Position numbers and translations under genes: made by a program | Source: a virus | Strand: one strand, 5' to 3' | Virus record (IMG/VR): IMGVR_UViG_3300028829_001641 | Location: 1 to 31,680 of that record | DNA length: 31,680 nucleotides | Notes under the pieces: generated by a model | Database searches by the model: none | What the model saw: only the letters and a program-made list of their open reading frames with translations | What the model was told of the DNA's origin: nothing | In this document: in pieces, positions 24,776-31,680 of the stretch | Layout: every line of letters starts with the position of its first letter | How positions within the stretch are numbered: the first letter of the stretch is position 1

Positions 24776-25834
24776 TTACCGATGACGCATATCAATTCGA
24801 CGCATATAACGCATACTCAATACGTGTACGCATATAGTTTCATCACTATCCATTTTTGAATCTAAATTAGCAGAATAGTTTATAATACTATCTGTCGTTC
24901 CTTCGACACCTGTATTTATATATAACTCATCAAATACTTCTCCCATAATATTAAGTGCTTTACGATATGCGTTTTCATAATTTGTTCCTTTAACGGTAAT
25001 AAAAGCCTTTACATCATACTCTTGTGTAATTTTAGCACCACCTAAACTCTCAAACTGTGGAGATATTAGACGCTCGACTAGTATATGAATACTAGGTGAG
25101 CCTATTCTATTAATCATTTGAGAAGATATATCATAACCATAAACTATTGATGAGTCGGGAACCTGCGTTTTAAGGTAGGGTCTAGTACTATTTTTTAATT
25201 GATTGACAATAGATAATCCCATACGTGCTAATGTGTCCTGCGCAAAGTCCGATAATAATAATTCTTTTGGGTTAAAAGAACCAAACTTAGAGTAGTAAAC
25301 TGACGACCATTTTACGCTTCCGCTAGTGTTACCCCATACTACTGCTTTACCTGCTCCTGTTGCACCTGCAACGCTAGAAAATGCGGTATTAGCGTCATCG
25401 TCTTCTATTATTTCGTGGGTATATAATTTTGCTGTTCCATCACTTGCTAATGTTAATCTTAATATTAAACTAACTGGGTTATCTTCTGCTAATGCTAAAT
25501 CTAAATTAGATACAGTTACAGTACTAGTACCCACCAAAGATAGGCTTGTGTTATTACCTGTCGATTTGACTTCGACTTTATGTGTACCGTTATCTAATTT
25601 CATAAGGACAGTACCACTACTAGGTGCAGTTGTATAAGATAAACAAGCAACCAAAGTATATTCATTAGTGGTAGGCGTTATTGTATATACACCATTAGTA
25701 ATTAACCAATCGCCACTAGACGCTGAACCACCACCACTAACCGACCAAGTATCATTAAACGTTCCTGTTAAAGCAGTAGGGTCGCTACCATTCATCCTAC
25801 TATTCCAATATTGTGTTTTTGTTGCTATTGTCAT
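24776..25834 (-). CDS. Tail-terminator-like protein with N-terminal lectin-like domain
   Basis: The protein has 352 residues. Residues about 25-185 look like a LamG/concanavalin-type sandwich (NDTWSVSGG, GDWLITNGVYTI, VLMKLDNGTHKVEV, TAKLYTHEI, SVKWSSVYYSKFG). Residues about 190-352 look like a tail terminator/completion protein: FAQDTLARMGLSIV, IHILVERLISPQFES, YDVKAFITVKG, ENAYRKALNIMGEVFD. Its location between the neck protein and major tail protein agrees. The start is ATG 25834, with GGTGAT five bases before; that GGTGA contains the previous gene's TGA stop, so the genes are coupled. The lectin-like part is unusual for this protein type and may decorate the neck. Both domain names are inferred from pattern. 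Confidence 0.55.
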   Translation of the reverse strand: MTIATKTQYWNSRMNGSDPTALTGTFNDTWSVSGGGSASSGDWLITNGVYTITPTTNEYTLVACLSYTTAPSSGTVLMKLDNGTHKVEVKSTGNNTSLSLVGTSTVTVSNLDLALAEDNPVSLILRLTLASDGTAKLYTHEIIEDDDANTAFSSVAGATGAGKAVVWGNTSGSVKWSSVYYSKFGSFNPKELLLSDFAQDTLARMGLSIVNQLKNSTRPYLKTQVPDSSIVYGYDISSQMINRIGSPSIHILVERLISPQFESLGGAKITQEYDVKAFITVKGTNYENAYRKALNIMGEVFDELYINTGVEGTTDSIINYSANLDSKMDSDETICVHVLSMRYMRRIDMRHR

Positions 25835-25839
25835 ATATA

Positions 25840-26481
25840 TCACCTATTCCTCTTAGCAGGAAAGTTAAAAACATTTTTAACTAAGTGTGCATCAAACGGA
25901 GAAGTACCTTCTTCGGTTATAGTTATTAATGTTGTATCATAATCTTTCATTCTATCACCTTTAACACCTTCTTGTGGACTGTTTTCTCCTATGTCAAAAG
26001 AACCTGCTTCATAAGATAAAAATTGATTAGCACTAGAAAACCGTGTTTTACTAAAGTTTAATGATTCTCCTATTACCTCATACATATCACCACTTGCTGA
26101 TTTAGTAGGGTTTATTTTACTCTTAAAATTAGTCATGGCTCTAAGTTGTCTAGCCGTATTCGCCGCACCATCGAACAATGCCTCTTCCATTAAATCTTCG
26201 CCTATTTCTGCTATTTCATCTTTTATATCTTCCATAAAACTTTTATAAACACTTTTGTCAAAATATGCATTCATACCTAAAGGGCTATCGTGTTCTTTTC
26301 GCATTCTTAATGCATTTTTTCCTGTGTGAGCAACATGATATGTTTTTGGTGGAAACTTTTCTAATTCTTTTTTAAACTCTGATTCTCTTTGACCTAAAGC
26401 CTTTTCAGTATTTTGTCTAAACTTTTCAATAGCCCCAATAGCAGGAAATCCGGGGTGTAAAAACGTATTACCATCTTTCAT
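25840..26481 (-). CDS. Neck / tail-completion protein (HK97 gp10-like, tentative)
   Basis: The protein has 213 residues. It is helical and charged in the first half (AIEKFRQNTEKALGQRESEFKK), with a long central helix (FMEDIKDEIAEIGEDLMEEALF), and strand-rich at the end (LITITEEGTSPF). A small gp10-like neck protein with that helix/strand order is usual between the head-tail adaptor and the tail terminator. The ATG has GTGA five bases upstream, overlapping the adaptor gene's stop region. Identity to known gp10 proteins cannot be judged by eye. Confidence 0.45.
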   Translation of the reverse strand: MKDGNTFLHPGFPAIGAIEKFRQNTEKALGQRESEFKKELEKFPPKTYHVAHTGKNALRMRKEHDSPLGMNAYFDKSVYKSFMEDIKDEIAEIGEDLMEEALFDGAANTARQLRAMTNFKSKINPTKSASGDMYEVIGESLNFSKTRFSSANQFLSYEAGSFDIGENSPQEGVKGDRMKDYDTTLITITEEGTSPFDAHLVKNVFNFPAKRNR

Positions 26482-26489
26482 ATTTTCAC

Positions 26490-27026
26490 CTAATCAACGC
26501 TACCCAAGTGAGCCAAACGTTTTAGGTTCATTTCCCCTCTCTCTCTTAATGCTGTTCCTCTAAGAGAACCTTCCGGCCCTGTGGTTTGAAACATACTTTC
26601 ATCTTCAAGATAATACGATGCCGCTATATCTGCACATATTTCTCTAAGAACGTGTGCAAACTCACCCTCTTGTACTGCCACTCCATCTGCGTGGTCTGCT
26701 GACAAACCACTAACTCCTGTTAAATCATTTGTAGATTTACCAGTCCATTTAAAAGAATCTCCATCTATATTACCATTACCTGCACTACTAAATCCTGTAC
26801 CGCTAGTAAGTGTAACGGTGTTTGCACCTGCTACAACCGCACCATTTAAAGTAGTATCTTTAATACTTTTGCTAGGAACATCCCTACCATAATCTCTAAA
26901 ACATTGGTCTATATCTATTGTTGACCTGCGTATAGCACTTGTGAGTTTTGTTGCCGCCCTAGTACGCTGTGCAGAATCTAAACCTAATCTTGAGCCAACA
27001 TCACTTGAAGTACAATAATAAACCAT
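26490..27026 (-). CDS. Head-tail adaptor/connector protein (gp6-like)
   Basis: The protein has 178 residues. It begins MVYYCTSSDVGSRLGL, then two helices (TRAATKLTSAIRRSTIDID), and near the end helices VLREICADIAASYYLED and a tail, the arrangement of gp6/gp15-like connector proteins that sit under the portal. A strand-rich insert of about 50 residues (NTVTLTSGTGF, GDSFKWTG) separates the halves, as in several phage connectors. It overlaps the small membrane-protein gene upstream by 26 bases. Confidence 0.6.
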   Translation of the reverse strand: MVYYCTSSDVGSRLGLDSAQRTRAATKLTSAIRRSTIDIDQCFRDYGRDVPSKSIKDTTLNGAVVAGANTVTLTSGTGFSSAGNGNIDGDSFKWTGKSTNDLTGVSGLSADHADGVAVQEGEFAHVLREICADIAASYYLEDESMFQTTGPEGSLRGTALRERGEMNLKRLAHLGSVD

Positions 27027-27162
27027 TTGTAAGCACCATTCCTGTTAATATAATATAAAGCATACGCTTCTGTATTTTATGATACGACTTTAGTGTCTTT
27101 TCAAGGTTTGCTAATTTATCGCTAACATCTCTACACCATATATGCCACTCTTCTTGATTCAT
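27001..27162 (-). CDS. Small coiled-coil membrane protein (holin-like)
   Basis: The protein has 53 residues. It has a polar helical N-terminus (NQEEWHIWCRDVSDKLANLE, KTLKSYHKIQKR) and a single membrane span (LYIILTGMVLTNGLLLYF) ending in Lys. It overlaps the adaptor gene at its 3' end and starts 5 bases after the previous gene's stop. Size and form are those of small phage holins or accessory membrane proteins. Whether it works in lysis is unknown. Confidence 0.55.
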   Translation of the reverse strand: MNQEEWHIWCRDVSDKLANLEKTLKSYHKIQKRMLYIILTGMVLTNGLLLYFK

Positions 27163-27166
27163 AATA

Positions 27167-27412
27167 TCACATCTGTGTTGAAAGACCCATAGCCCCTGCC
27201 ACTATTGCTATTAGGGTAAAGATAATTTTTTGCATATTCCCCATATATGAGCCTATTAGACCATTAGTTATTTCTAACTCGGTAGCCACTTTAGCAAGAC
27301 CTGTTTGCATACTGACTTGAGATTGAATTAATTGCTCAATCAATCTTTCATGTCTTTTTGCTGTCTCTTCTAAATTATCTAATCTTATACTAATAACATC
27401 ATCATTACTCAT
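27167..27412 (-). CDS. XhlA/holin-like coiled-coil membrane protein
   Basis: The protein has 81 residues. Residues 8-50 form a coiled coil (IRLDNLEETAKRHERLIEQL, QSQVSMQTGLAKVATELE), followed by one membrane span at 62-78 (KIIFTLIAIVAGAMGL). This is the layout of XhlA/haemolysin-like holin components. It overlaps the SAP-domain gene by eight bases. A second small coiled-coil/membrane protein lies directly downstream, so the two may form a pair. Confidence 0.55.
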   Translation of the reverse strand: MSNDDVISIRLDNLEETAKRHERLIEQLIQSQVSMQTGLAKVATELEITNGLIGSYMGNMQKIIFTLIAIVAGAMGLSTQM

Positions 27413-27791
27413 CTAAACTCGCCTTCAATCGAGCAACTAAGTCTGCCTTTTTACCACTTACTGAAAGACCTTTTTCTTTAAGCATTTCTTTTAATTGAGC
27501 AACGTTTCTTGACTCTAGTGTTTCGTCAATAGTTTTTAATTCTGCTTTTGCTTCAACAACCTTTTCCTTAACATCGTCAACTGAATCTAATAACTCATCA
27601 AGAGTTATTTTTCCGTCGGCATTAAGAGATAAATACCTTTTATATCCCCATACTGCTATACCTGCTAGTGCTACTACTGCTAGTAACAATACCTCTATAT
27701 CATCTAATAAAGATGATGAGTCTAGGGGTATACAGTCAATTGTTTCGTTAAGTGCATTTATGCAAGTTTCTGCTGTTGTATTATTGCTCAT
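27405..27791 (-). CDS. Membrane-anchored protein with EF-hand-like loop and SAP domain
   Basis: The protein has 128 residues from ATG 27791; an in-frame ATG at 27806 would add five. Residues 1-30 are polar with two Cys (10, 20). One membrane span lies at about 32-50 (IEVLLLAVVALAGIAVWGY). SLNADGKITLDEL (55-66 region) matches a single EF-hand-like loop. A coiled coil follows (72-92). Residues 96-125 form a clear SAP motif (VAQLKEMLKEKGLSVSGKKADL, split as VAQLKEML and GLSVSGKKADLV). SAP domains usually bind DNA, so this may tether DNA or a partner at a membrane. Joining SAP with a membrane span is unusual. Confidence 0.6.
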   Translation of the reverse strand: MSNNTTAETCINALNETIDCIPLDSSSLLDDIEVLLLAVVALAGIAVWGYKRYLSLNADGKITLDELLDSVDDVKEKVVEAKAELKTIDETLESRNVAQLKEMLKEKGLSVSGKKADLVARLKASLDE

Positions 27792-27792
27792 T

Positions 27793-27966
27793 TTATTCAC
27801 GCTCATATATAATTTGTCTAACCGCAGAAAAAGGTATTACACTAAATGGTTTATTAGACCCGTCCCGATAAACCTTGTAGCCATGAAGTGTCTCTTCAAT
27901 GTTTACATTAGTATATGACTTTTCGGGGGATTGATAAACGATTTTTCCTCTTCTTTGTTCAGACAC
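27793..27966 (-). CDS. Small protein, function unknown
   Basis: The protein has 57 residues, starting at GTG 27966 (MSEQRRGKIVYQSPEK) and ending RQIIYERE. It is basic at the start and strand-rich (YKVYRDG, FSVIPFSAV). The frame is open farther upstream to a TAG near 28010, but no better start is present. It ends one base before the SAP-protein ATG, which supports it as a real gene in the operon. Family unknown. Confidence 0.5.
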   Translation of the reverse strand: MSEQRRGKIVYQSPEKSYTNVNIEETLHGYKVYRDGSNKPFSVIPFSAVRQIIYERE

Positions 27967-28000
27967 AACCTTCGATAATTTGTTAGTTATATAAAGAGTA

Positions 28001-28345
28001 TTACTCTCCTAATATTCCACTCTCTAATAACATATCTATAATTTCTTTATAGTATTCATAATCACTTATCGTACAAATACGTTCTATATGTGTATCACCT
28101 ATACTATAATTAGCAAATGCTTTCGGACTAACAAATACATTATACTTTGTAATATCATTACCTACGGTATCATTTACTTGTACTATAAGTGTAACTGGTG
28201 CTTCTTTTGCGATAACTTCTCCTACTACATTATTACAAGTAATAATCCCATCTCTTTCTAAAGTATCTAAACTAAACGAAGGACCTGTCATACCTAATAC
28301 TATTATTAAGGAAATAATATACACACCACTATTGTTTTCACTCAC
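28001..28345 (-). CDS. Secreted or membrane-anchored small protein
   Basis: The protein has 114 residues from GTG 28345. A hydrophobic segment at 8-25 (VYIISLIIVLGMTGPSFS) could be a signal peptide or anchor. The rest is strand-rich (VTLIVQVND, YNVFVSPKAF) with two cysteines (C37, C91) and a helical end. It lies between the prolyl-hydroxylase-like gene and the membrane-protein cluster. Its 29-base upstream gap contains TTTAACTA, which might be a weak promoter. It could be a virion surface or host-envelope protein; no family is recognised. Confidence 0.5.
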   Translation of the reverse strand: MSENNSGVYIISLIIVLGMTGPSFSLDTLERDGIITCNNVVGEVIAKEAPVTLIVQVNDTVGNDITKYNVFVSPKAFANYSIGDTHIERICTISDYEYYKEIIDMLLESGILGE

Positions 28346-28374
28346 AATAGTAATCTATTATAACGTTAGTTAAA

Positions 28375-28944
28375 TTATACCCATCGTGGACCTTCGGCCC
28401 ATCCTACTAGACTTGTTCTACTACCTTTAGTTATAGGTGCAACCCCATGTTCATAATAAGATAAGAAACATATTACTGTACCTTTCTTAGCAAGTGCTAT
28501 TGGGTCGGGATTTTGTGTATGACTAAATGTTAATTCTCCACCTTCATAATCTTCGGGGTCTGATAGTTGTACGACAATACTTACTTTTCTGTGCATACCA
28601 TCTTGTCTGTTCCAATCAATATCGTGGTGCATACCATAGTGGTAGCCTATATCCATATATTCTGTAAATTGTAATGGTGGTAAATAGGATACTTCTACAC
28701 CAAAATGTTCATTGGCTTTTTGTATATACCACATCATTTGTTCTGTAAGAGGTTTGTATTTTTCATCTTGTAGCCATCTTATTTGGGTTTTCCTGTGGCT
28801 ATCTTCTTTACCTTCACCTGTTCTAAAGGTAGATGCCGCTTGAGGCTCGGCTTCCTTTGCCGCCTCAATTATTTCATTCACTACTTCTTCACTCAACGCT
28901 TCTTCCCACATTATCCATGCGGGATGTTCCATCATTTCTGACAT
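28375..28944 (-). CDS. Prolyl-4-hydroxylase-like 2-oxoglutarate/Fe(II) oxygenase
   Basis: The protein has 189 residues. Its double-stranded beta-helix core shows the Fe(II) triad H106-x-D108 (GMHHDIDW) and H166 (YYEHGVAP), plus R176 (GSRTSLVGW) ten residues later for 2-oxoglutarate. GGELTF lies between, as in the P4H/PKHD group. These enzymes hydroxylate prolines or other side chains with O2 and 2-oxoglutarate. Start ATG 28944 has a TTAAATA element 29 bases upstream, so it may have its own promoter. It sits directly downstream of two collagen-like genes, the obvious candidate substrates. The 2OG-oxygenase fold is well supported; prolyl specificity and substrate are inferred. Confidence 0.85.
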   Translation of the reverse strand: MSEMMEHPAWIMWEEALSEEVVNEIIEAAKEAEPQAASTFRTGEGKEDSHRKTQIRWLQDEKYKPLTEQMMWYIQKANEHFGVEVSYLPPLQFTEYMDIGYHYGMHHDIDWNRQDGMHRKVSIVVQLSDPEDYEGGELTFSHTQNPDPIALAKKGTVICFLSYYEHGVAPITKGSRTSLVGWAEGPRWV

Positions 28945-28966
28945 ACTGTACCATTACATCATAGAG

Positions 28967-28973
28967 TATTTAA
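28967..28973 (-). promoter_or_regulatory. Possible TATA box for the hydroxylase gene
   Basis: TTAAATA on the minus strand has its first T 29 bases before ATG 28944, the same spacing as the TTTATATGTGTA promoters of the other block (29-30). It lies in a 36-base gap after the collagen-like gene. The match is short, so this is tentative. Confidence 0.3.
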
Positions 28974-28980
28974 GGAGTAT

Positions 28981-29571
28981 CTAACCACCAATAACGCCCG
29001 TTATCTGTGAAATCATTCCATTACCGTATGTTATTGTGATTGTTCCATTTCTAGTATCAACCACCCATGCTGTAATAGTGGTGTCTGCCCTACCATCAAT
29101 GTCCACACTAAAACCACCGCCGCCGCCGCTACCACTAGGACCTGTTGGTCCGGTAGGGCCTGTGGCTCCCTGTGTTCCAGTTGGACCTGTCGCTCCAGTC
29201 GCTCCCGGTGGACCTGCTGCACCATCATTTCCGGGTGGACCCGTAGGTCCTGTCGCTCCAGTCGCTCCAGTAGGACCAGTCGGACCTGTTGGACCTGCTG
29301 CTGCTCTTGACACACCTTGTTCTTCTTCTAACTCTCCATAGTCGAACCAAGATGGGATAGATGGGAATACACCATCATCATGAAAAGTCGATTTAGTAGA
29401 AATAGAAGATAAGTTCTTCATAGCAGTTCTAAAAAGTTCGGCTTTCTCTGATTCGCTTAAAGTATCATAATAGTTCTCACCGTATGCGTTTTGTATTCTT
29501 CTCAACCATTCTCTTTGGGTTTCTTTCATTCTTTTCTCTGCTACTTCTTCACTTTCAAAACTTCTGCTCAT
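28981..29571 (-). CDS. Collagen-like virion protein
   Basis: The protein has 196 residues from ATG 29571, which has AAGGAG eight bases upstream; GTG 29580 is the alternative. Residues 1-90 are helical and charged ([30 protein letters not shown]). Residues about 93-147 are 18 Gly-X-Y triplets, mostly GPT and GAT with two GPP, encoded by 29131-29295. A Gly-rich linker and a beta-rich C-terminal region ([19 protein letters not shown]) follow. Such repeats fold as a triple helix, so the protein is probably a trimer in a fibre or spike. It lies between the long fibre gene and the hydroxylase gene. Confidence 0.75.
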   Translation of the reverse strand: MSRSFESEEVAEKRMKETQREWLRRIQNAYGENYYDTLSESEKAELFRTAMKNLSSISTKSTFHDDGVFPSIPSWFDYGELEEEQGVSRAAAGPTGPTGPTGATGATGPTGPPGNDGAAGPPGATGATGPTGTQGATGPTGPTGPSGSGGGGGFSVDIDGRADTTITAWVVDTRNGTITITYGNGMISQITGVIGG

Positions 29572-29576
29572 TTTTA

Positions 29577-31680
29577 TCACTCCTTCATTTCAAAATAAAA
29601 CACTACTCTTACTCTTCCCACTTGATTTGTACTTGTATATGATGACGGGCTAGTTAATCGTAGATTGAATGTATCACCTGCAACAAAGCCAAGATTCGGT
29701 GATGCGGTTCTTGTATAGGAACTACCACCGCTTCCGGTTGAAGCCCAAGAATATGTTGTTGCTAAATCCGAACCGTTCTTTGTAATCTTGTGAATGAAAG
29801 AAGTAGACCCGGTTTCCGCACCGACATTACCTACGAACCAACGTATCTCCTTAAGTTCGCAATCAAACGGTATTACTGCACCCATTGGATTTGTTGAACC
29901 ATCGGTGTTGTCTACGTTATTGATACCACTACCAAAAGAAAATCTCCAACCGTTTCTAAGACTTGATGAATAATATTGGTCATTCCATTCTGCTGTAATG
30001 AAAAACTTAGCGGGTGTTGCTAATGTTTCCCATCTACTCGAAGTACCGGGTGTATCGCCAAAAGTAGTAGAAACCGCCGCAATGTAAGTACCGCCTTCGT
30101 GAGTAACAACATCACCTGTTGAGTAATTACCGTCAACCCAAACATCTTCCCATGAAATTGCACCAGTTGGTCCGGTAGGTCCAGTTGGTCCAGTTGCTCC
30201 TGTCGGACCAGTAGGTCCAGTAGGTCCTGTTGCACCGTCAGAACCGTCATTTCCCGGTGGGCCTGTTGGCCCAGTAGCACCGGGTGGTCCAGTAGGTCCG
30301 GCAGGTCCAGTAGGTCCTGTCGCCCCACTAGGTATTGAGAAAGCAAATACTTTTGCTGTGTCCGGCCCACTGGCCGTTACTCCGATAGGACCAGTAGAGG
30401 CGGTTGGAGTTCCAAAGCCCGCAGCAGGTCCGGTTGGTCCTGTCGGACCTGTTGGTCCTATTGGACCTGTTGGACCCGTAGGACCTGTTGGGCCGTCTGC
30501 ACCAGTAGGGCCGGTAGGTCCTGTTGGTCCCGTAGCACCTTGAGGTATTGAAAAGGCAAATACTTTAGCGGTATCAGGACCGCTTGCGGTTACTCCGATA
30601 GGACCTGTTGATGCAGTAGGAGTTCCAAACCCTGCTGCTGCCCCGTCGTCACCATCAGCACCGGCCGGTCCAGTCGCTCCCGGTGGAATTGTGAAAGCAA
30701 ACACTTTAGCCGTGTTTGGTCCACTAGATGTTATTGCTAAAGGTCCACTAGCAACTGTTGGGGTTCCGAACCCTGCGGCGGGACCAGTTGGTCCTGTACT
30801 ACCATCAGACCCATCAGTCCCGTCTGCACCCGCAGGTCCGGTCAGTCCTGTTGGTCCAGTCGGCCCTGTTGGTCCTGTTGCTCCCGGTGGAATTGTGAAT
30901 GCGAATACTTTGGCTGTGTTAGGTCCGCTACTAGATATAGCCAAAGGACCGGATGCAACCGTTGGAGTGCCAAACCCTGCTGCCGCTCCATCACTTCCGT
31001 CGCTGCCATCAGAACCCGGTGGCCCTGCTGCCCCCTGTGGTATCGAGAATGCAAATACTTTGGACGTATCAGGACCGGACGCTGTTACACCTATTGGTCC
31101 TGTTGACGCTGTTGGAGTACCAAACCCTGCTGCCGGACCAGTAGGACCAGTTGCCCCAGTGGCTCCAGTTGCTCCCTGTGGTATTGAGAAAGAGAAAACT
31201 TTGGCTGTATTTGGCCCACTAGACGAGACTCCAATTGGGCCTGTTGAAGCAGTGGGTGTTCCAAAACCTGCTGCGGGTCCAATCGGACCTGTGGCTCCGT
31301 CATTTCCATCTACACCATCACTACCTGCGGCTCCTTGAGGAATTGAAAAAGCAAACACTTTTGCTGTATTTGGACCACTTGCAGTAACGCCTATTGGTCC
31401 GGTAGTAGCAGTAGGCGTTCCAAACCCTGCGGCTGCTCCAGTAGGTCCAGTTGCACCATCACTACCATCACTGCCGGGTGGGCCAGTAGGTCCAGTTCCG
31501 CCGGGCGGTCCGGTAGGACCAGTAGCACCTGTTGGACCTGTATCTCCTTGAGCCGCTAAGATGTTCCAGTAAGAAGTATTAGTTGGTAATATAGAACCGG
31601 ATGAAGTGTGTGCTTGAATACAAATATAAGAAGATTCATCGGTTGAATAATACACGGCATCATCGACTGCATAAGCAGTT
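29577..31680 (-). CDS. Long collagen-like tail fibre protein (5' end beyond window)
   Basis: The frame is open to the right edge (...[16 protein letters not shown]), so the GTG at 31655 is not the true start. At least 700 residues are visible. Near the edge is a carbohydrate-binding-like module ([22 protein letters not shown]); a second one follows the repeats ([18 protein letters not shown]). Between them are long Gly-X-Y stretches (GPT, GAT, GSD, some GPP) interrupted seven times by a unit [10 protein letters not shown]...[16 protein letters not shown]. The last 140 residues form a beta-rich head ([10 protein letters not shown] ... [11 protein letters not shown]). This is a trimeric receptor-binding fibre by all signs. 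The stop lies two bases before the next gene's ribosome-binding region. Confidence 0.8.
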   Translation of the reverse strand, partial: TAYAVDDAVYYSTDESSYICIQAHTSSGSILPTNTSYWNILAAQGDTGPTGATGPTGPPGGTGPTGPPGSDGSDGATGPTGAAAGFGTPTATTGPIGVTASGPNTAKVFAFSIPQGAAGSDGVDGNDGATGPIGPAAGFGTPTASTGPIGVSSSGPNTAKVFSFSIPQGATGATGATGPTGPAAGFGTPTASTGPIGVTASGPDTSKVFAFSIPQGAAGPPGSDGSDGSDGAAAGFGTPTVASGPLAISSSGPNTAKVFAFTIPPGATGPTGPTGPTGLTGPAGADGTDGSDGSTGPTGPAAGFGTPTVASGPLAITSSGPNTAKVFAFTIPPGATGPAGADGDDGAAAGFGTPTASTGPIGVTASGPDTAKVFAFSIPQGATGPTGPTGPTGADGPTGPTGPTGPIGPTGPTGPTGPAAGFGTPTASTGPIGVTASGPDTAKVFAFSIPSGATGPTGPAGPTGPPGATGPTGPPGNDGSDGATGPTGPTGPTGATGPTGPTGPTGAISWEDVWVDGNYSTGDVVTHEGGTYIAAVSTTFGDTPGTSSRWETLATPAKFFITAEWNDQYYSSSLRNGWRFSFGSGINNVDNTDGSTNPMGAVIPFDCELKEIRWFVGNVGAETGSTSFIHKITKNGSDLATTYSWASTGSGGSSYTRTASPNLGFVAGDTFNLRLTSPSSYTSTNQVGRVRVVFYFEMKE
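30320..31440 (-). repeat. Seven repeats of [16 protein letters not shown] unit in the fibre gene
   Basis: Seven copies of a unit of about 35 residues start AAGFGTPT and end VFAFSIPQG or VFAFTIPPG, separated by collagen-like triplets. Copies lie near 30410, 30620, 30765, 30965, 31115, 31255 and 31415. The protein copies are nearly identical but their DNA differs at many third positions, so the repeats are old or kept by selection at the protein level rather than recent duplications. Similar units occur in fibre proteins of marine phages (from memory). Confidence 0.75.

Noticed and set aside
30358-31338. Long Pro/Gly/Val-rich frames on the plus strand opposite the fibre gene
   Set aside because: They are the antisense reading of Gly-Pro-Thr repeats (GPT becomes GPV-like on the other strand). 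They lack start signals and have no sensible domain.
30320-31440. Regular repeats as a CRISPR array
   Set aside because: The repeats are in frame within one protein gene, differ at silent sites, and the sequence between them is collagen-like coding DNA, not unique spacers.

Overview
The window looks like part of the genome of a tailed dsDNA virus of an archaeon, probably a marine one. Evidence seen directly: a replication set of archaeal/eukaryotic type (family B DNA polymerase, RFC-like clamp loader, PCNA-like clamp, archaeo-eukaryotic primase, XPF/ERCC4-type nuclease, RecA/RadA-like ATPase, RecB/Cas4-like nuclease); TATA-box-like elements ending about 20 bases before start codons; GGTGA ribosome-binding sites; and a block of siphovirus-like tail genes. 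The combination resembles the magroviruses described from marine group II Euryarchaeota (Poseidoniales). That host assignment is inference; a virus of marine ammonia-oxidising archaea is the main alternative. There is no tRNA, rRNA, integrase, transposon or CRISPR array.

Layout. Two convergent blocks meet at 12778-12789. Positions 1-12789, plus strand, form the replication block. In order: a gene tail, a doubtful small ORF, a winged-helix/zinc-ribbon protein, an acidic unknown, clamp loader, probable ssDNA-binding protein, a GroES-like co-chaperonin and a group I (GroEL-type) chaperonin, RadA-like ATPase, sliding clamp, an unknown, a zinc ribbon, PolB, a coiled-coil/zinc-ribbon protein, RecB/Cas4-like nuclease, a zinc ribbon, a PriS-PriL fused primase, a zinc ribbon, and an ERCC4-HhH nuclease. 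Genes often overlap by 4 bases (ATGA, GTGA). Four copies of a TTTATATGTGTA promoter split the block into transcription units; in three of them the box follows the TAG stop of the upstream gene without a gap.

Positions 12778-31680, minus strand, form the virion block and are read from right to left: a collagen-like tail-fibre gene cut by the window edge, a second collagen-like protein, a prolyl-4-hydroxylase-like 2-oxoglutarate/Fe(II) oxygenase, a secreted or anchored protein, a small unknown, three small membrane proteins (one with a SAP domain, two holin-like), a head-tail adaptor, a neck protein, a tail-terminator-like protein with a lectin-like N-terminal domain, the major tail protein, a small charged protein, two tail-assembly-chaperone-like ORFs, the tape measure (1019 aa) and a giant tail hub/tip protein (2327 aa). 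Terminase, portal and capsid genes are not present and probably lie beyond the right edge.

The most interesting features are: (1) a prolyl hydroxylase homologue immediately beside two Gly-Pro-Thr-rich collagen-like proteins, suggesting a virus-encoded collagen modification route; (2) a complete bacterial-type GroES/GroEL pair inside an archaeal-type replication block; (3) five small zinc-ribbon proteins scattered among the replication genes; (4) near-identical promoters fused to upstream stop codons.
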